Shown one piece after another: positions 49,201 to 55,000 of a stretch of 64,000 nt of DNA; the first letter of the stretch is position 1; the number at the start of each line of letters is the position of its first letter. The notes beneath the pieces were generated by a model that had not been told where the DNA came from, ran no database searches, and was given only the letters and a program-made list of their open reading frames with translations. Position numbers and translations under genes: made by a program. Where the stretch lies: positions 49,011 to 113,010 of the forward strand of contig VTPC01001055.1 of assembly GCA_011009095.1 (NCBI GenBank). The letters are read 5' to 3'. This stretch comes from Ignelater luminosus (lineage: Eukaryota; Arthropoda; Insecta; Coleoptera; Elateridae).

Positions 49201-50618
49201 ATCAACAGTAACCATATCAAGAAAATCAAGAGATTGTCAGTTGTGATTTGCTAAACTGAAACAGAAATTATGGTAGAAATGCAATAGAAATAGAAAATTC
49301 ATTAGTCTATAATGATGATCAATCATTTTTGTCATTCAGGGGCAATTTTCAAGTAAATTTTGCATACATAAGTTAAGGAGGACTACACTCTTCATATTAG
49401 AAATTCAGTAAACTATTGAAAAAGAAGAACTAGCTTTTGTTGAATGTAATGGTAACATTTCTAAGAATTTAAATTTTAGATATTTTCGAGGTTAACTGTC
49501 TTAAGGATTATATTCCTTTGATATTTCTGTCCGTTGGAGAAAATTATTTATTGGTTTTGATACCGCCTGATTTTTAAATCAATACCTTAATTAACCAAAT
49601 TTTCTAAAATTAAAAAAAACTATTTTTTTTAAAACAACTAAATATTTTGTTTCGTAACACCATCTGCTCCTATCGAAAGCTAAGGGTTAGAACTTTTAGA
49701 AATGGAAGTTTGATGTGATCAAAAATTAAAATGACTTTAAAGTTGGTATTTGATTTGAGATTTTCTCTTTATTGTCAGGTTTATTGTTGGGCCACGTGTT
49801 GTAGTGACATGAGGTTGGCGTTCTTTGAATCTGACCTAAATTAAATCTGTTTGGACACTTATTAAGCTTGCAAGTAAGATAGACACAAGTGACAAAATCG
49901 ATAATTCTTTACCCATTTAAGTATCCTTCGAAAAATGTTAAAAATAATATCAAAGGTGCAATGACGTCAAAATTGAGTAGTTACTTTCAATTATAAGCTC
50001 ACTCTATTAGGTTCTAATTTAGAATATTCAAGTTTAATCATTGGTGTCGTAAATTAAAAATTTATAATCTTGGCTGAATTGAAATTTATCAGATTCTGTT
50101 TGGGTTCAAGCTTCTCAAAGTATAATATTCACGTATGTAAATAAATATTCGGTCAATTAGATTGGAGAACAAGGCTATCAGTTTTCAAGATTTATTGGTA
50201 TTTTCGTACGTTTAAATAAATTCACGGTTCCCTAGGTGTTAGGAAAAATTGACAAATTCCTATAAGGCAAAACATCGCTGTAGCAAATAAAAGCAGCAAA
50301 AAATAGTAAAAGAGTTAGGACGTAATATTTGTTAGGAAACATTAATATTTTATTAACAAACTTACCTTAAAAATATTATAATAAAGGAACACCATTATGA
50401 TGCAAGGAATATAGAATGACGAAAGACTTGAGTAGATTATAAAATCGCTGTTGTAGAACAGGCAGGCGTCTGCAATCCTATCTGGTGTATTATTTAGACC
50501 CAGAACGATTGGAGATCCGATTGCTGCCGATATTACCCACACTAAAGCTATGGTAAGCCACACTCTCCGATTGCTTTTATGTTTTGCGTATTTAATTGGC
50601 TGAGTTACAGCTATATAC
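3999..50618 (-). CDS. Dop2R: D2-like dopamine receptor (3' part, five exons)
   Basis: Partial spliced gene: join of 50618-50366, 41695-41430, 12872-12702, 4499-4312 and 4213-3999, read on the minus strand. The roughly 363-residue product is a class A G-protein-coupled receptor of the plasma membrane. It begins at the Tyr of the DRY box and includes TM4, ECL2 with its Cys, TM5 with the serine cluster YSSLSSF, a long ICL3, TM6 with FCWVPFF, and TM7 with NPVIY. A long ICL3 and a tail of about 20 residues after NPVIY separate D2-like from D1-like receptors; the D2 class couples to Gi/o and lowers cAMP in neurons. Phases match at all four junctions, so the exon chain is well supported. The exons for the N-terminus and TM1-TM3 were not found and presumably lie past 64000. 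Alternative ICL3 exons could be hidden in the 28.6-kb intron. Identity as D2-like rests on recognising the sequence, without a database search. Confidence 0.93.
4312..4499 (-). CDS. Dop2R: Dop2R exon: basic end of ICL3 and start of TM6
   Basis: Acceptor TTTTTAG before 4499; donor TTG|GTAAGT after 4312. Split Lys codon AA|A, then TVSATVNSDIEQERS..., a strongly basic stretch with several KKER/KKRE blocks, then KERKATKTLAIVL at the cytoplasmic start of TM6, ending with the first base of a Gly codon. The Glu in KERKATKTLAI is at the position that usually forms the ionic lock with the DRY Arg. The basic region next to TM6 is where aminergic receptors contact the G protein; Ser/Thr residues among Lys/Arg are plausible kinase sites (inference). 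Confidence 0.93.
4500..5482. other. Dop2R intron, left of mariner 1
   Basis: Non-coding intron sequence between the 4312-4499 and 12702-12872 exons. The short ORFs in it are not recognisable and lack splice or codon support. Nothing else seen. Confidence 0.6.
5483..5509 (+). repeat. mariner 1 left TIR
   Basis: Starts CCAGGTGTATACC, directly after the TA at 5481-5482. Bases 5485-5509 match the right TIR perfectly in inverted orientation. Confidence 0.9.
5654..6648 (+). pseudogene. mariner transposase, mauritiana type, with internal deletion
   Basis: ATG at 5654 starts MSNFVPSNYDLR, with the N-terminal helix-turn-helix DNA-binding region (residues about 1-110), then KVGRWVPHEL linker and HRIVTGDEKW, which holds the first catalytic Asp. 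Just after GDEKW (about 6130) the frame is lost and coding continues one frame back as GHKPKSTAKPNRF. Compared with the family, about 15 residues between GDEKW and the STAKPN segment are missing, so the break is a deletion that also shifts the frame. The second Asp is in FLDDNAPPH and the third in LAPSDYHLF, with 34 residues between them (DD34D). The C-terminal PERSVKCVASDG is intact. Length without the gap is close to the usual 345 residues. It cannot make active transposase. Confidence 0.92.
6695..6722 (-). repeat. mariner 1 right TIR
   Basis: Inverted partner of the left TIR; its outermost bases (CAT versus CC) differ by one inserted base. Followed by TA at 6723-6724. Confidence 0.9.
6725..12701. 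other. Dop2R intron, AT-rich, no gene
   Basis: Non-coding intron. Small ORFs at 7835-8253, 8761-8973 and 11251-11942 have no recognisable domains. A short local duplication (TCGTTTGGGTG / TCGTTTGGGGG) lies near 8387-8412. No tRNA, rRNA or element ends were recognised. Confidence 0.55.
12702..12872 (-). CDS. Dop2R: Dop2R exon: middle of ICL3
   Basis: Acceptor TTCCAG before 12872; donor CAA|GTAAAT after 12702. One base completes the Ala codon of the previous exon, 56 codons follow (ISSVVASLATPAPLADP... to GATFDTEL), and two bases of a Lys codon are left for the next exon. The peptide is rich in Ser, Pro, Asn and Asp, as expected of a cytoplasmic loop. It is the piece most likely to be alternatively spliced, since D2-like ICL3 length commonly varies; nothing in the sequence proves that here. 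Removing its 171 bases would keep the reading frame. Confidence 0.82.
12873..15900. other. Dop2R intron with scattered GC-richer islands
   Basis: Large-intron sequence. Minus ORFs at 13583-13194 (129 codons) and 15063-14731 (110 codons) are longer than expected for such AT-rich DNA, but neither shows a domain or splice partner that I recognise. The stretches 13560-13640, 14660-14780 and 15400-15500 have more G and C than their surroundings and may be old element fragments. No boundaries visible. Confidence 0.4.
15902..15983. repeat. Nested inverted repeat (two-stem hairpin)
   Basis: Outer arms AAAGTGCCGG (15902-15911) and CCGGCACTTT (15974-15983) are perfect inverted copies; inner arms TGTCCACCG (15923-15931) and CGGTGGACA (15952-15960) are also perfect. 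Loop and spacers are unpaired. The GC-rich arms stand out in the surrounding AT-rich intron. It could be the core of a palindromic mobile element or a structured RNA; no homology known to me. Confidence 0.6.
15984..18613. other. Dop2R intron, AT-rich, no gene
   Basis: Low-complexity AT-rich intron. No ORF, element end or RNA gene supported. Confidence 0.55.
18618..18649 (+). repeat. Left TIR of the DUF7869 transposon
   Basis: Begins GAAGACGCAAGTGG and matches the right end in inverted orientation at 28 of 32 positions. It contains the first GATAAAGGATTCATGT copy. Confidence 0.9.
18631..18886. repeat. Left subterminal repeat cluster (six copies)
   Basis: Copies of a 16-18-bp motif close to GATAAAGGATTTATGT: direct at 18631, 18678, 18758 and 18800; inverted at 18830-18847 and 18869-18886. 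Repeated subterminal motifs are typical binding sites of a transposase with several DNA-binding domains. The role is inferred; the repeats are directly visible. Confidence 0.85.
19019..21863 (+). pseudogene. DUF7869-type transposase gene, four exons, broken
   Basis: Probable exons: 19019-19106 (MCAVQVKNS... to TNKG, donor G|GTAAGT); about 19290-19399 (DPNSSNDSRSPAKSD... to PVKQSSYG); 19471-19710 (DETSDNTDSDYAEQLKSRK... to PVKQTDLG); 19769-21863, the main coding exon. The protein begins with Asp/Ser- and Lys-rich repeats, then a region with CQKEKC and SDTCSTCD (possible zinc ligands), then TMDLEQTLP, WSDSCSGQNKN and SYMDSDRDFDRIE, whose acidic residues could be an RNase H-like catalytic set (inference). 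Breaks: in-frame TAA at 19608-19610 in exon 3, a one-base frameshift near 20730 (SKTF to NLPERYF), and TAG at 20976-20978 between TLP and PKL. The acceptor of exon 2 reads GG where AG is expected. Non-functional here, but recent enough to be read through almost completely. Confidence 0.8.
21870..22136. repeat. Right subterminal repeat cluster (three copies)
   Basis: Inverted copy at 21870-21888 (ACATAAATCCTTATTTC), direct copy at 21926-21943 (GATAAAGGATATATGTGA), and an inverted copy inside the right TIR (ACATAAATCCTTCATTC). The same motif as on the left end, with fewer copies. Confidence 0.85.
22115..22146 (-). repeat. Right TIR of the DUF7869 transposon
   Basis: Reads GAAGACGCAAGTGAATGAAG on the minus strand; the outer 13 bases are identical to the left TIR. 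AGTT follows at 22147. Confidence 0.9.
22151..25013. other. Dop2R intron, AT-rich, no gene
   Basis: AT-rich intron with many AATTAA/TTAATT runs. Only a slightly GC-richer patch near 24030-24190 stands out. Nothing identifiable. Confidence 0.55.
25014..25586 (+). repeat. Tandem duplicated unit, copy A
   Basis: Begins ACTAGAATGGGAATCTAGAT and runs to TTCAGCTACGCAGG. The same sequence recurs 604 bases further on with substitutions and small indels. It has an inner TAAAGAATGTCTGGATTTCC block and ends with CAAGACATTGCTTCA. No ORF conserved between the copies, so it is non-coding. Origin unknown; a local segmental duplication inside the intron. Confidence 0.85.
25618..26166 (+). repeat. Tandem duplicated unit, copy B
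   Basis: Second copy of the unit at 25014-25586, from ACTAGAATGGGAATCTAGAT to TTCAACTACGTAGG. It lacks about 20 bases around the GTATATACATACT segment of copy A. The block TAGGCAAT just after it also occurs shortly before copy A (24990-24997), which may mark the duplication joint. Confidence 0.85.
26167..31605. other. Dop2R intron, no gene; GC-richer island 30560-31460
   Basis: AT-rich intron. A 15-bp poly(A) lies near 29246. Between about 30560 and 31460 base composition is more even and short ORFs occur on both strands (30768-30965 plus; 31167-30871 minus), but I recognise no protein family; it could be a worn transposon. The ORF at 29299-29511 is likewise unidentified. Confidence 0.4.
31606..31628. 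repeat. Perfect 10-bp hairpin
   Basis: TTGTTTAATC and GATTAAACAA are perfect inverted copies separated by TTG. An isolated stem-loop in intron sequence; it lacks the T tract of a terminator, and none would be expected here. Confidence 0.7.
31629..32372. other. Dop2R intron, no gene
   Basis: AT-rich, nothing identifiable; the 85-codon ORF at 32093-32350 is basic and hydrophobic but unsupported. Confidence 0.5.
32373..33179. mobile_element. Possible MITE with TATACAGGGT ends
   Basis: TATACAGGGTG at 32373 faces its inverted copy ACCCTGTATA at 33170-33179, giving 10-bp terminal inverted repeats around 807 bp of non-coding AT-rich DNA. The outer TA on each side may be the target duplication. ATACAGGGTG is also seen in the leader repeats of this window and is common at insect repeat ends. 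The arms are short, so a chance match between two unrelated repeats cannot be excluded. Confidence 0.35.
33180..36084. other. Dop2R intron, no gene
   Basis: AT-rich to about 34600, then more balanced composition from 34650 to 36084. The latter part may be old repeat sequence leading into the LTR-like block at 36085. Small ORFs (33545-33273, 35891-35670) are not recognisable. Confidence 0.4.
36085..36364 (+). repeat. Possible LTR (solo or 5' LTR)
   Basis: Runs from TGTAGAGGGTAG to CTTGAACA (TG...CA ends). It contains a TATAAAGC box near 36268 and is followed at once by a primer-binding-site-like sequence. No second copy was found in the window, so the LTR call rests on ends, TATA and PBS only. 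Confidence 0.35.
36366..36390 (+). other. Possible tRNA primer binding site
   Basis: TGGTGGGGCCCGG, then GTTAGAACC, starts one base after the LTR-like end. TGG pairs with a tRNA CCA tail, and GGTTAGAACC resembles the complement of a tRNA T-arm, extending further into tRNA complementarity than a usual 18-base site. The tRNA was not identified. Confidence 0.3.
36391..37436 (+). other. T-rich leader-like region
   Basis: Long non-coding T-rich stretch between the PBS-like site and the conserved block at 37437. A perfect 9-bp hairpin AAGGAAGTC/GACTTCCTT lies at 37273-37297, and AGCTTTAATAAAGCT near 37379 is palindromic. The same order (GC-richer block, T-rich tract, conserved end block) is seen at 57100-58087. 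Confidence 0.4.
37437..37692 (+). repeat. Retroelement-leader-like repeat, copy 2
   Basis: From TATACAGGGTGTC to TTCCCGTTACAA, with CTGGCGCCCTCTTTTG (37505-37520), AGGTAAG (37581-37587) and GGACGGGACTTGTGCATAC, matching copy 1 at 811-1070 clearly over the last 80 bases. Non-coding. Confidence 0.7.
37693..38551. other. Dop2R intron, mixed composition, no gene
   Basis: From about 37830 to 38550 the sequence is less AT-rich than the intron average and reads like decayed element DNA, but no frame stays open and no family is recognised. Confidence 0.4.
38554..38581 (+). repeat. mariner 2 TIR at low coordinate
   Basis: CGAGGGCGGTTCAATAAGTA and 8 more bases; one difference (A versus G) from the other TIR. 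Confidence 0.92.
38618..39653 (-). pseudogene. mariner transposase, irritans/vertumnana type, frameshifted
   Basis: Starts MEKEHYRSVIRF at 39653 with the N-terminal DNA-binding helix-turn-helix region (to DEERPGRPADV), then loses the frame by one base near 39460; the next frame continues MILAVRRTKVREVAEAV, through ARWVPRLL to VTVDETWIHHYTPE with catalytic Asp 1. Asp 2 is in FHHDNAPAH. Asp 3 is in LAPCDFFLF, but only 30 residues separate it from Asp 2 where the family has 34: the segment between KLHEL and LPHPPYSPD is four residues short, an in-frame 12-base deletion. A second one-base shift near 38680 (LEGLKNGR) scrambles the C-terminus; the correct frame would end GDYVEK and TAA at 38618. 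Not functional. Confidence 0.93.
39805..39832 (-). repeat. mariner 2 TIR at high coordinate
   Basis: Inverted partner, ending GAACCGCCCTCG, followed by TA at 39833-39834. Confidence 0.92.
39835..41429. other. Dop2R intron, no gene
   Basis: AT-rich. The 124-codon ORF at 40794-41168 is Cys-, Leu- and Ser-rich without recognisable domains and is probably chance. A run of eight C lies near 41383. Confidence 0.5.
41430..41695 (-). CDS. Dop2R: Dop2R exon: start of ICL3, acidic segment
   Basis: Acceptor TTTTCAG precedes 41695 and donor GC|GTAAGT follows 41430. It encodes ALRNRAIKARLTRK..., continuing directly from IFK at the cytoplasmic end of TM5, so the phase 0 junction makes a natural TM5-ICL3 boundary. 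The middle is Pro-, Thr- and Gly-rich, followed by an acidic run (SADEDEEPPEPE). It ends with two bases of an Ala codon completed by the next exon. This loop is disordered and poorly conserved between insects, so the assignment rests on splice phase and position more than on similarity. Confidence 0.88.
41696..42395. other. Dop2R intron left of the LTR element
   Basis: AT-rich intron between the 41430-41695 exon and the LTR element. Nothing identified. Confidence 0.55.
42400..42607 (+). repeat. 5' LTR
   Basis: TGTGATGATATT to ATATCATAACA; TG...CA ends with imperfect short inverted termini. Contains AAGAACCACACGAAG and GAGCTCTCCATATC, shared with the 3' LTR. Confidence 0.93.
42616..42632 (+). 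other. Primer binding site of the LTR element
   Basis: TGGCGTCCCAACGTGGT, eight bases after the 5' LTR. TGG pairs with a tRNA CCA tail, and the TGGCG(C)CCAACGTGG form is common in insect LTR elements. The tRNA was not identified. Confidence 0.65.
42694..43242 (+). CDS. Gag-like coiled-coil protein
   Basis: ATG at 42694 gives a 182-residue product starting MSKRGKSVDSRKRDKREEEN (an in-frame ATG at 42673 would add seven residues). It is almost wholly charged, with Glu, Lys, Gln and Asn. Residues about 60-180 are a predicted long coiled coil built from repeats such as DQDKRFEDQ, RLEEIKQDN and RFEEINHN. There are no zinc knuckles (CCHC), so it is an incomplete or unusual Gag, perhaps able to assemble with the protein of an autonomous relative (inference). 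It is the only intact ORF of the element. Strongly A-rich sense strand, as in many retroelements. Confidence 0.65.
   Translation: MSKRGKSVDSRKRDKREEENIEIEQMEEESTSMEETMGDVEKVDKEQKEIRQQQPDLLKILIEMKQDQDKRFEDQTKRLEEIKQDNTKRFEEINHNQEKRLEKIKRKFEDHENRWDNIVKNMRGEIQEEVNNKIDECQNEMRRKIERHQEEIINMLQIRDADINEKIKEQEKAQETTSRMLK
43243..44739 (+). other. Remnant interior of the LTR element
   Basis: A second short basic ORF at 43338-43613 (MAKFSVNHRRINPKERINSS...) in another frame may be the C-terminal part of Gag, cut off by frameshifts. From about 43620 onward no frame is open; the DNA is A-rich. TGTCA/TGACA motifs cluster at 44420-44510, including the palindrome TGTCAAATTGACA. No pol homology seen. Confidence 0.55.
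44740..44749 (+). other. Polypurine tract of the LTR element
   Basis: GGAGGGGAAA ends exactly where the 3' LTR starts (TGTGATG), the position needed for plus-strand priming. Confidence 0.85.
44750..44958 (+). repeat. 3' LTR
   Basis: Direct copy of 42400-42607 with a few substitutions and one extra base, directly after the polypurine tract. Confidence 0.93.
44963..47293. other. Dop2R intron, no gene
   Basis: AT-rich with a GC-richer patch at 45060-45330. Small ORFs (44985-45170, 46574-46968) show nothing recognisable. Confidence 0.5.
47294..47660. repeat. Minisatellite, about 93 bp x 4
   Basis: Four diverged head-to-tail copies starting near 47294, 47388, 47478 and 47573. Each starts near (A)AAGTTAAATGTCATTATG, passes through a TTACGCCCTTGCA...GGACCACC block and TCTCTAGT, and ends TTTTACCCTTCATTAAC...CTTAAG. 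Copies are about 70% alike by eye and GC-richer than the surroundings. Non-coding. Confidence 0.8.
47661..50365. other. Dop2R intron, no gene
   Basis: AT-rich intron leading up to the TM4-TM5 exon. The ORF at 49115-48906 is not recognisable. Nothing else seen. Confidence 0.5.
50366..50618 (-). CDS. Dop2R: Dop2R exon: DRY tyrosine, ICL2, TM4, ECL2, TM5
   Basis: Acceptor TTCCAG lies just before base 50618 and donor AAG|GTAAGT follows 50366. The first base completes an Arg codon; 84 full codons follow (YIAVTQPIKYAKHK... to YYNIFK), ending in phase 0. Residues 1-18 are the end of DRY and ICL2, about 19-41 TM4, 42-56 ECL2 with the Cys expected to bond to TM3, and about 57-81 TM5. The TM5 serines in SSLSSF are the usual catechol contacts of aminergic receptors. 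This is the most conserved exon in the window and the best anchor for the identification. Confidence 0.95.
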
Positions 50619-51834
50619 CTGGAACAAAAAAAGGAAAATAAATTCTAGGTAAAACCATCAACTGTGGTTCACGTATTGATTTTAGTGGAAAATCGTTGAA
50701 CAAAAACAGTAAAAAGTGTTTTAAATGGAATTCTGCAAATGCGTTTGCAGTATTAATTAGATTTTGCTAATTGGTTACATAGATAGGTCAATTAAAGGGC
50801 AATTTACTGTTTAGGTCAAAATGTCGACTATGCGCTAGGGTAGTTGTTATAGATAGACGTCCCAATAATACAAACACTAAAATTCCATTTATAGATCTGA
50901 AAGAACTCACCGTGGAACATACAATGCGACAAATTTATGTAGCAACTAAAAATCTTTTTTGTAAGTTATTTTGGTGAAGCTAGCCTACAATAAATTAGAA
51001 TATAGTAATTTTATAAAGAATGAGTTTTTACTGCAAAATTAATAATGAAAAAAATTTTCCTCCTCTAAAGTCTGTTTGGGGGACATACTGTATTTTATTT
51101 AAAAACTAAGATTTTCATATAGTGGAGTTCAAGTAATCTTTAAAGCATCAATATGAGAAAAATTGAATCTACACAATTTTATTTTTTAATGCACCAAACT
51201 TATATTGGACAAACACATAAATTCTGCGATTTAACTGTCTTTTTCTTAATATATTAAAATCACAAATTGTTGAACTTGAACAGTCCCAGTAACTTTTGCT
51301 CAATATCTTCTATACTTAAAATTTCATAAATGTCGACGTTAATGTTCTTGTTATTCTTTACAGAAATCCTATCTGCGCATTTGTTTCTATTTAAGATAGT
51401 AACCTCTCCTGTAAAAGAATTCTTAATAAAAACTATTTCAAGGCACACTCGTACTCTAGACGCCACATTCAACTGACAGGATTTAAGTCAGCTTGAGGCT
51501 GACTAACTAGAAGTCTTTATCCTCTACCTCTTCCACGTTATACAGAAAAGAATTATTGTTTGAGTCAAACTGCGTATATTGGGTTTCAGTAGAAAGCAAA
51601 ACAGTTCCACTAGCTATGAGTCAGATTGTCAACTGCTATCACGAGAACGCTAGTGACAGCTAACGAGTAAGTCTCATCTTTTTCGGCTGACAACGGGTAA
51701 GGCTGCCTTTCTTGTAGGCTAGTTATCTAAATTTCTGAGAACCTAAAAATTATTTTGACATTTTATTATTCAGGGAAGACATTTTATTATTATTAGATAT
51801 AAATTACTTCGAAAAAAACGCACTTTAAAAATTG
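50619..51834. other. Dop2R upstream intron, no exon found
   Basis: Sequence preceding the TM4-TM5 exon. The TM1-TM3 exons expected upstream were not seen here. A GC-richer patch at 51470-51730 is unidentified. Confidence 0.5.
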
Positions 51835-52020
51835 TAACGGTCACTTTTTGCTACCTTTCCATGTGGTGGCTCCATCTGTACTTTCGCTGTATTTCTTTGT
51901 TTTTTTATAGTTTTTCTCGGTTAGGGAGATGGTTGAGCTCGATATGTTCACGCTGAGAGGTCAACTACGTTTTTGTAAACATTTTCTTAAATCAATTAGG
52001 GTTAAAAAAATTTTCCAATT
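51835..52020 (+). repeat. Dispersed repeat B, copy 1
   Basis: TGTAACGGTC... to ATCAATTAGGGTT, homologous to 63090-63275; shared stretches include CTTTCGSTGT, TTTTTTTATAGTTTTC, TTCACGCTGAGAGGT versus TTCACACTGGGAGGT, and TCAATTAGG. Similarity may continue more weakly for 100 bases. Non-coding and unclassified. Confidence 0.6.
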
Positions 52021-55000
52021 TAGTTATGGTTGCTTGCGAGACACCGGGCATTTCCGTTTGTCTTTTAACTTTAATTTCGCCGTATTTCAAATCTGACAGT
52101 TAGCCTTAGGTCAGCATTCTTGAGCTTGAGTTTAAATATAAGTTTCTGAACTGATAAATTTTTGTAGGTGCAACAAGCCTCAGCCTAAGAGGGTAAGAGG
52201 ACTGTTTTTTGGTCTCATAGGTGTTGTTTGATCTTTTAGTTTGTTCCGGAGACTGAAATTCTGTAAGGTTTCCAACTGTTTCTTGCTGTTAAGCTAAGGA
52301 CGGAACCGCACCCACCGTCAACTCGAGGGCGAGCTCCGACGTTCTGTAAAACTTTTGGGATCTTCATTCGCAAACCAAGGGCATGAGATTTGCTGTTTTA
52401 GTTTACTGTAGAAATCATTTGGAAAAACTTGTGATCATATCTGAAAAAACTTTTTTAATTTTTTTATTACATAATATTTAAACTTTAAACAAAAAACATC
52501 ATAAATCACGATGATGTTTTTCTAACATATTTAATTTGTGGTAGTGATATAATTAATAAATATAGGTTTAAGCGATTTTCTGGCAACCTTAGGAAGCGAG
52601 GATTAAGTGAGGTTTTTCGCTTTTTGTTGCAGGTTTTCTTCTTTTTTCGACTTTTTGGAAACCTAAAAAGTTTTTTTTATTCACTTAATTTCGTTTCTTA
52701 AGATGGTTTAATTGTAAAGATGATCATACTCTGAAGCTACTTCACGGTTTCAGTCTATAAAAAAAGTTTACTTTTAGTTTAACTAAAGAAAAATACAGAA
52801 ATAGATCTATCAACTTTCTAAAGATTAAAAATAGTTTTCATTATTTCGAGTTTAAAAAACCTTATGTCGGATTTAAAAATATGAGAAATTTAAATTCAGT
52901 GTGTCTTTCTTGCTGTGTGTGCCCAACTGTAGTAACATGTAAAGATTATTTAGAAAGCTAGAACTCAGATGCTTGTCTTAAATTGATTAAACTCAATGTA
53001 GTGATAACAATTGTGTTACAATAACTTTTAGAATAAATTTTAATTCAAGCTTTAAATATTATGTGTCAAATTGTTTCTTTCCTTTTATGAATCAATATCT
53101 GCCTAAAAATGTTTCGATGAGAAAGATTGACCTTGAAAAACGGAAATAGAATGACGCAAGCAAATTATTAAAAAAGAAACTGTCAGTTTCTAATTTAGGA
53201 TTATGTAGAAAATGGTAAAGAATTTAATATTAAACTGAAAAGACATTTTGCGACGAGGGTAAAAGTTAAGAAAAAAGTTAATTTCCTTTATATTAAATTA
53301 AGGGTCGAGGTTTAATTATTTTATGGCTTGACAAATCGTTTATTATTACTACAACAATATAAGATTTTGTTGCTCATAAGTTTATGCTCCTTTGATTTCT
53401 ATATTAAATAAGCTGAACATAAAACCATTAAGGAGATACGGCTTCATTATTAACAAAGACACTTGCTTGCAAATAATCATTGAAAATCAACTGACACTAT
53501 AAATAAGGTCCTAGGAAAAAATTTTACAACTTTTCTTGGGAAAAGTTACAAGAAATTAATTGATTGTTCGTGCGGGAGTAAGGATTAAGGATGTTCTAAG
53601 TAGCAGCGTCAAGGAGTGTGACTCTGTCACTTCTTGTGATTAATTATAATTGGGATAAGCAACAGGCAATAGCTAATGTGCTGTAGTGTGCACGCGCTGG
53701 TTTGCTTCACAAAATACAAAAATCATTACGTACTTTAGGAAAAAATATTATAAAATGTGAAATCTGCTTATTATATAACGCACGCTTTTTTCAAAAATTC
53801 TTATCTACGAATATTTTTGTTAGAATATTTACGAGTTTTAATTCATTTTTCTGGGTGACTTACTTCCAGAGGGAAAAGAGAATTTCTTAATTTTGTCATC
53901 TAATTGTTTCATATTACTTATAAAAACGAGAAATGCTAACGTCTCAACTAATTTAAAGATTTTGTTTGTTTGCTTGCTTAATTAGGGCATTAACATTACC
54001 ATGGTCATGGCCTTAAGCTTTATTATTGTTTTCGTTATAAACGAGGCAAGCGTCTTATGCAAATGAAAATGTACTTCAAAGTAATAATTTGTCAAACAGT
54101 AGCTTTAGCGTCTATCCTTGTTTGTTGAAACATATAATCAAGAATCTTAATGTGCATATTAATTCTGGATTAGATTGAACTGAATTAACTTGATGCAGTT
54201 TATCAAAGAAATTTGACATAGTGTACCCAAAATTTGTATTGCATATCTATTTGCAGCATAATAGTTAGTGGACATGTTTGTATATATACATATTGCAGTG
54301 GATAAGTGTTTAGAAAACAAAATAAAATGGAATTTTCCAAACCTTGATTGCATTAATTCAATTTTTAAAATTATTTTTATTTGGAAATTATGTTGAAGGC
54401 CTAAATTATTCTTTTTATTTAGTTTTTTTACCTTTTATGTAAAATATTTCTGTCATGTCATCAATGACTCTCAAGCGCCATTCAAATTGACTACCTGCAA
54501 TTATTTTTAATAATATTATTAATCCAACTGCTAGAGATTCGAAAAGATCAACGCTGCTTTATTTAAAATAAAGTTACTTTATTTTTTAGTAAAACTGAAT
54601 TACTAATTAAAAACTAAAACATTCTTTTGAAAAATTTTGTTTTAAATTTTGAAACGCTATCCACAGCAATATATATAGTGTTCTGGATTATTGCATGCAG
54701 CCTGAAAATTGCAAAAAAAATAATGTAAGTCCTCAAGCAAAAGATAAAAATTAAAAATAGAAAAATAGTTTATATGTCAAGTAAAGCTTAGTATTAGTAG
54801 AAGTAAGAAATGCAACAGGTAAGTGTCTCCTTCGTAGTTCCAAAAAGTACATAATAAAACAAGATAGTTTTAGCCAAATAAACCTACCTATTAGTAAAAG
54901 TACGTTAAACAAGATACCAACTAACATTTAGGACCAATAGAACAGTTTGCTAATTGTAAATAACACTTAGCTTAACAACATTGAATAAACTGTTAATACC

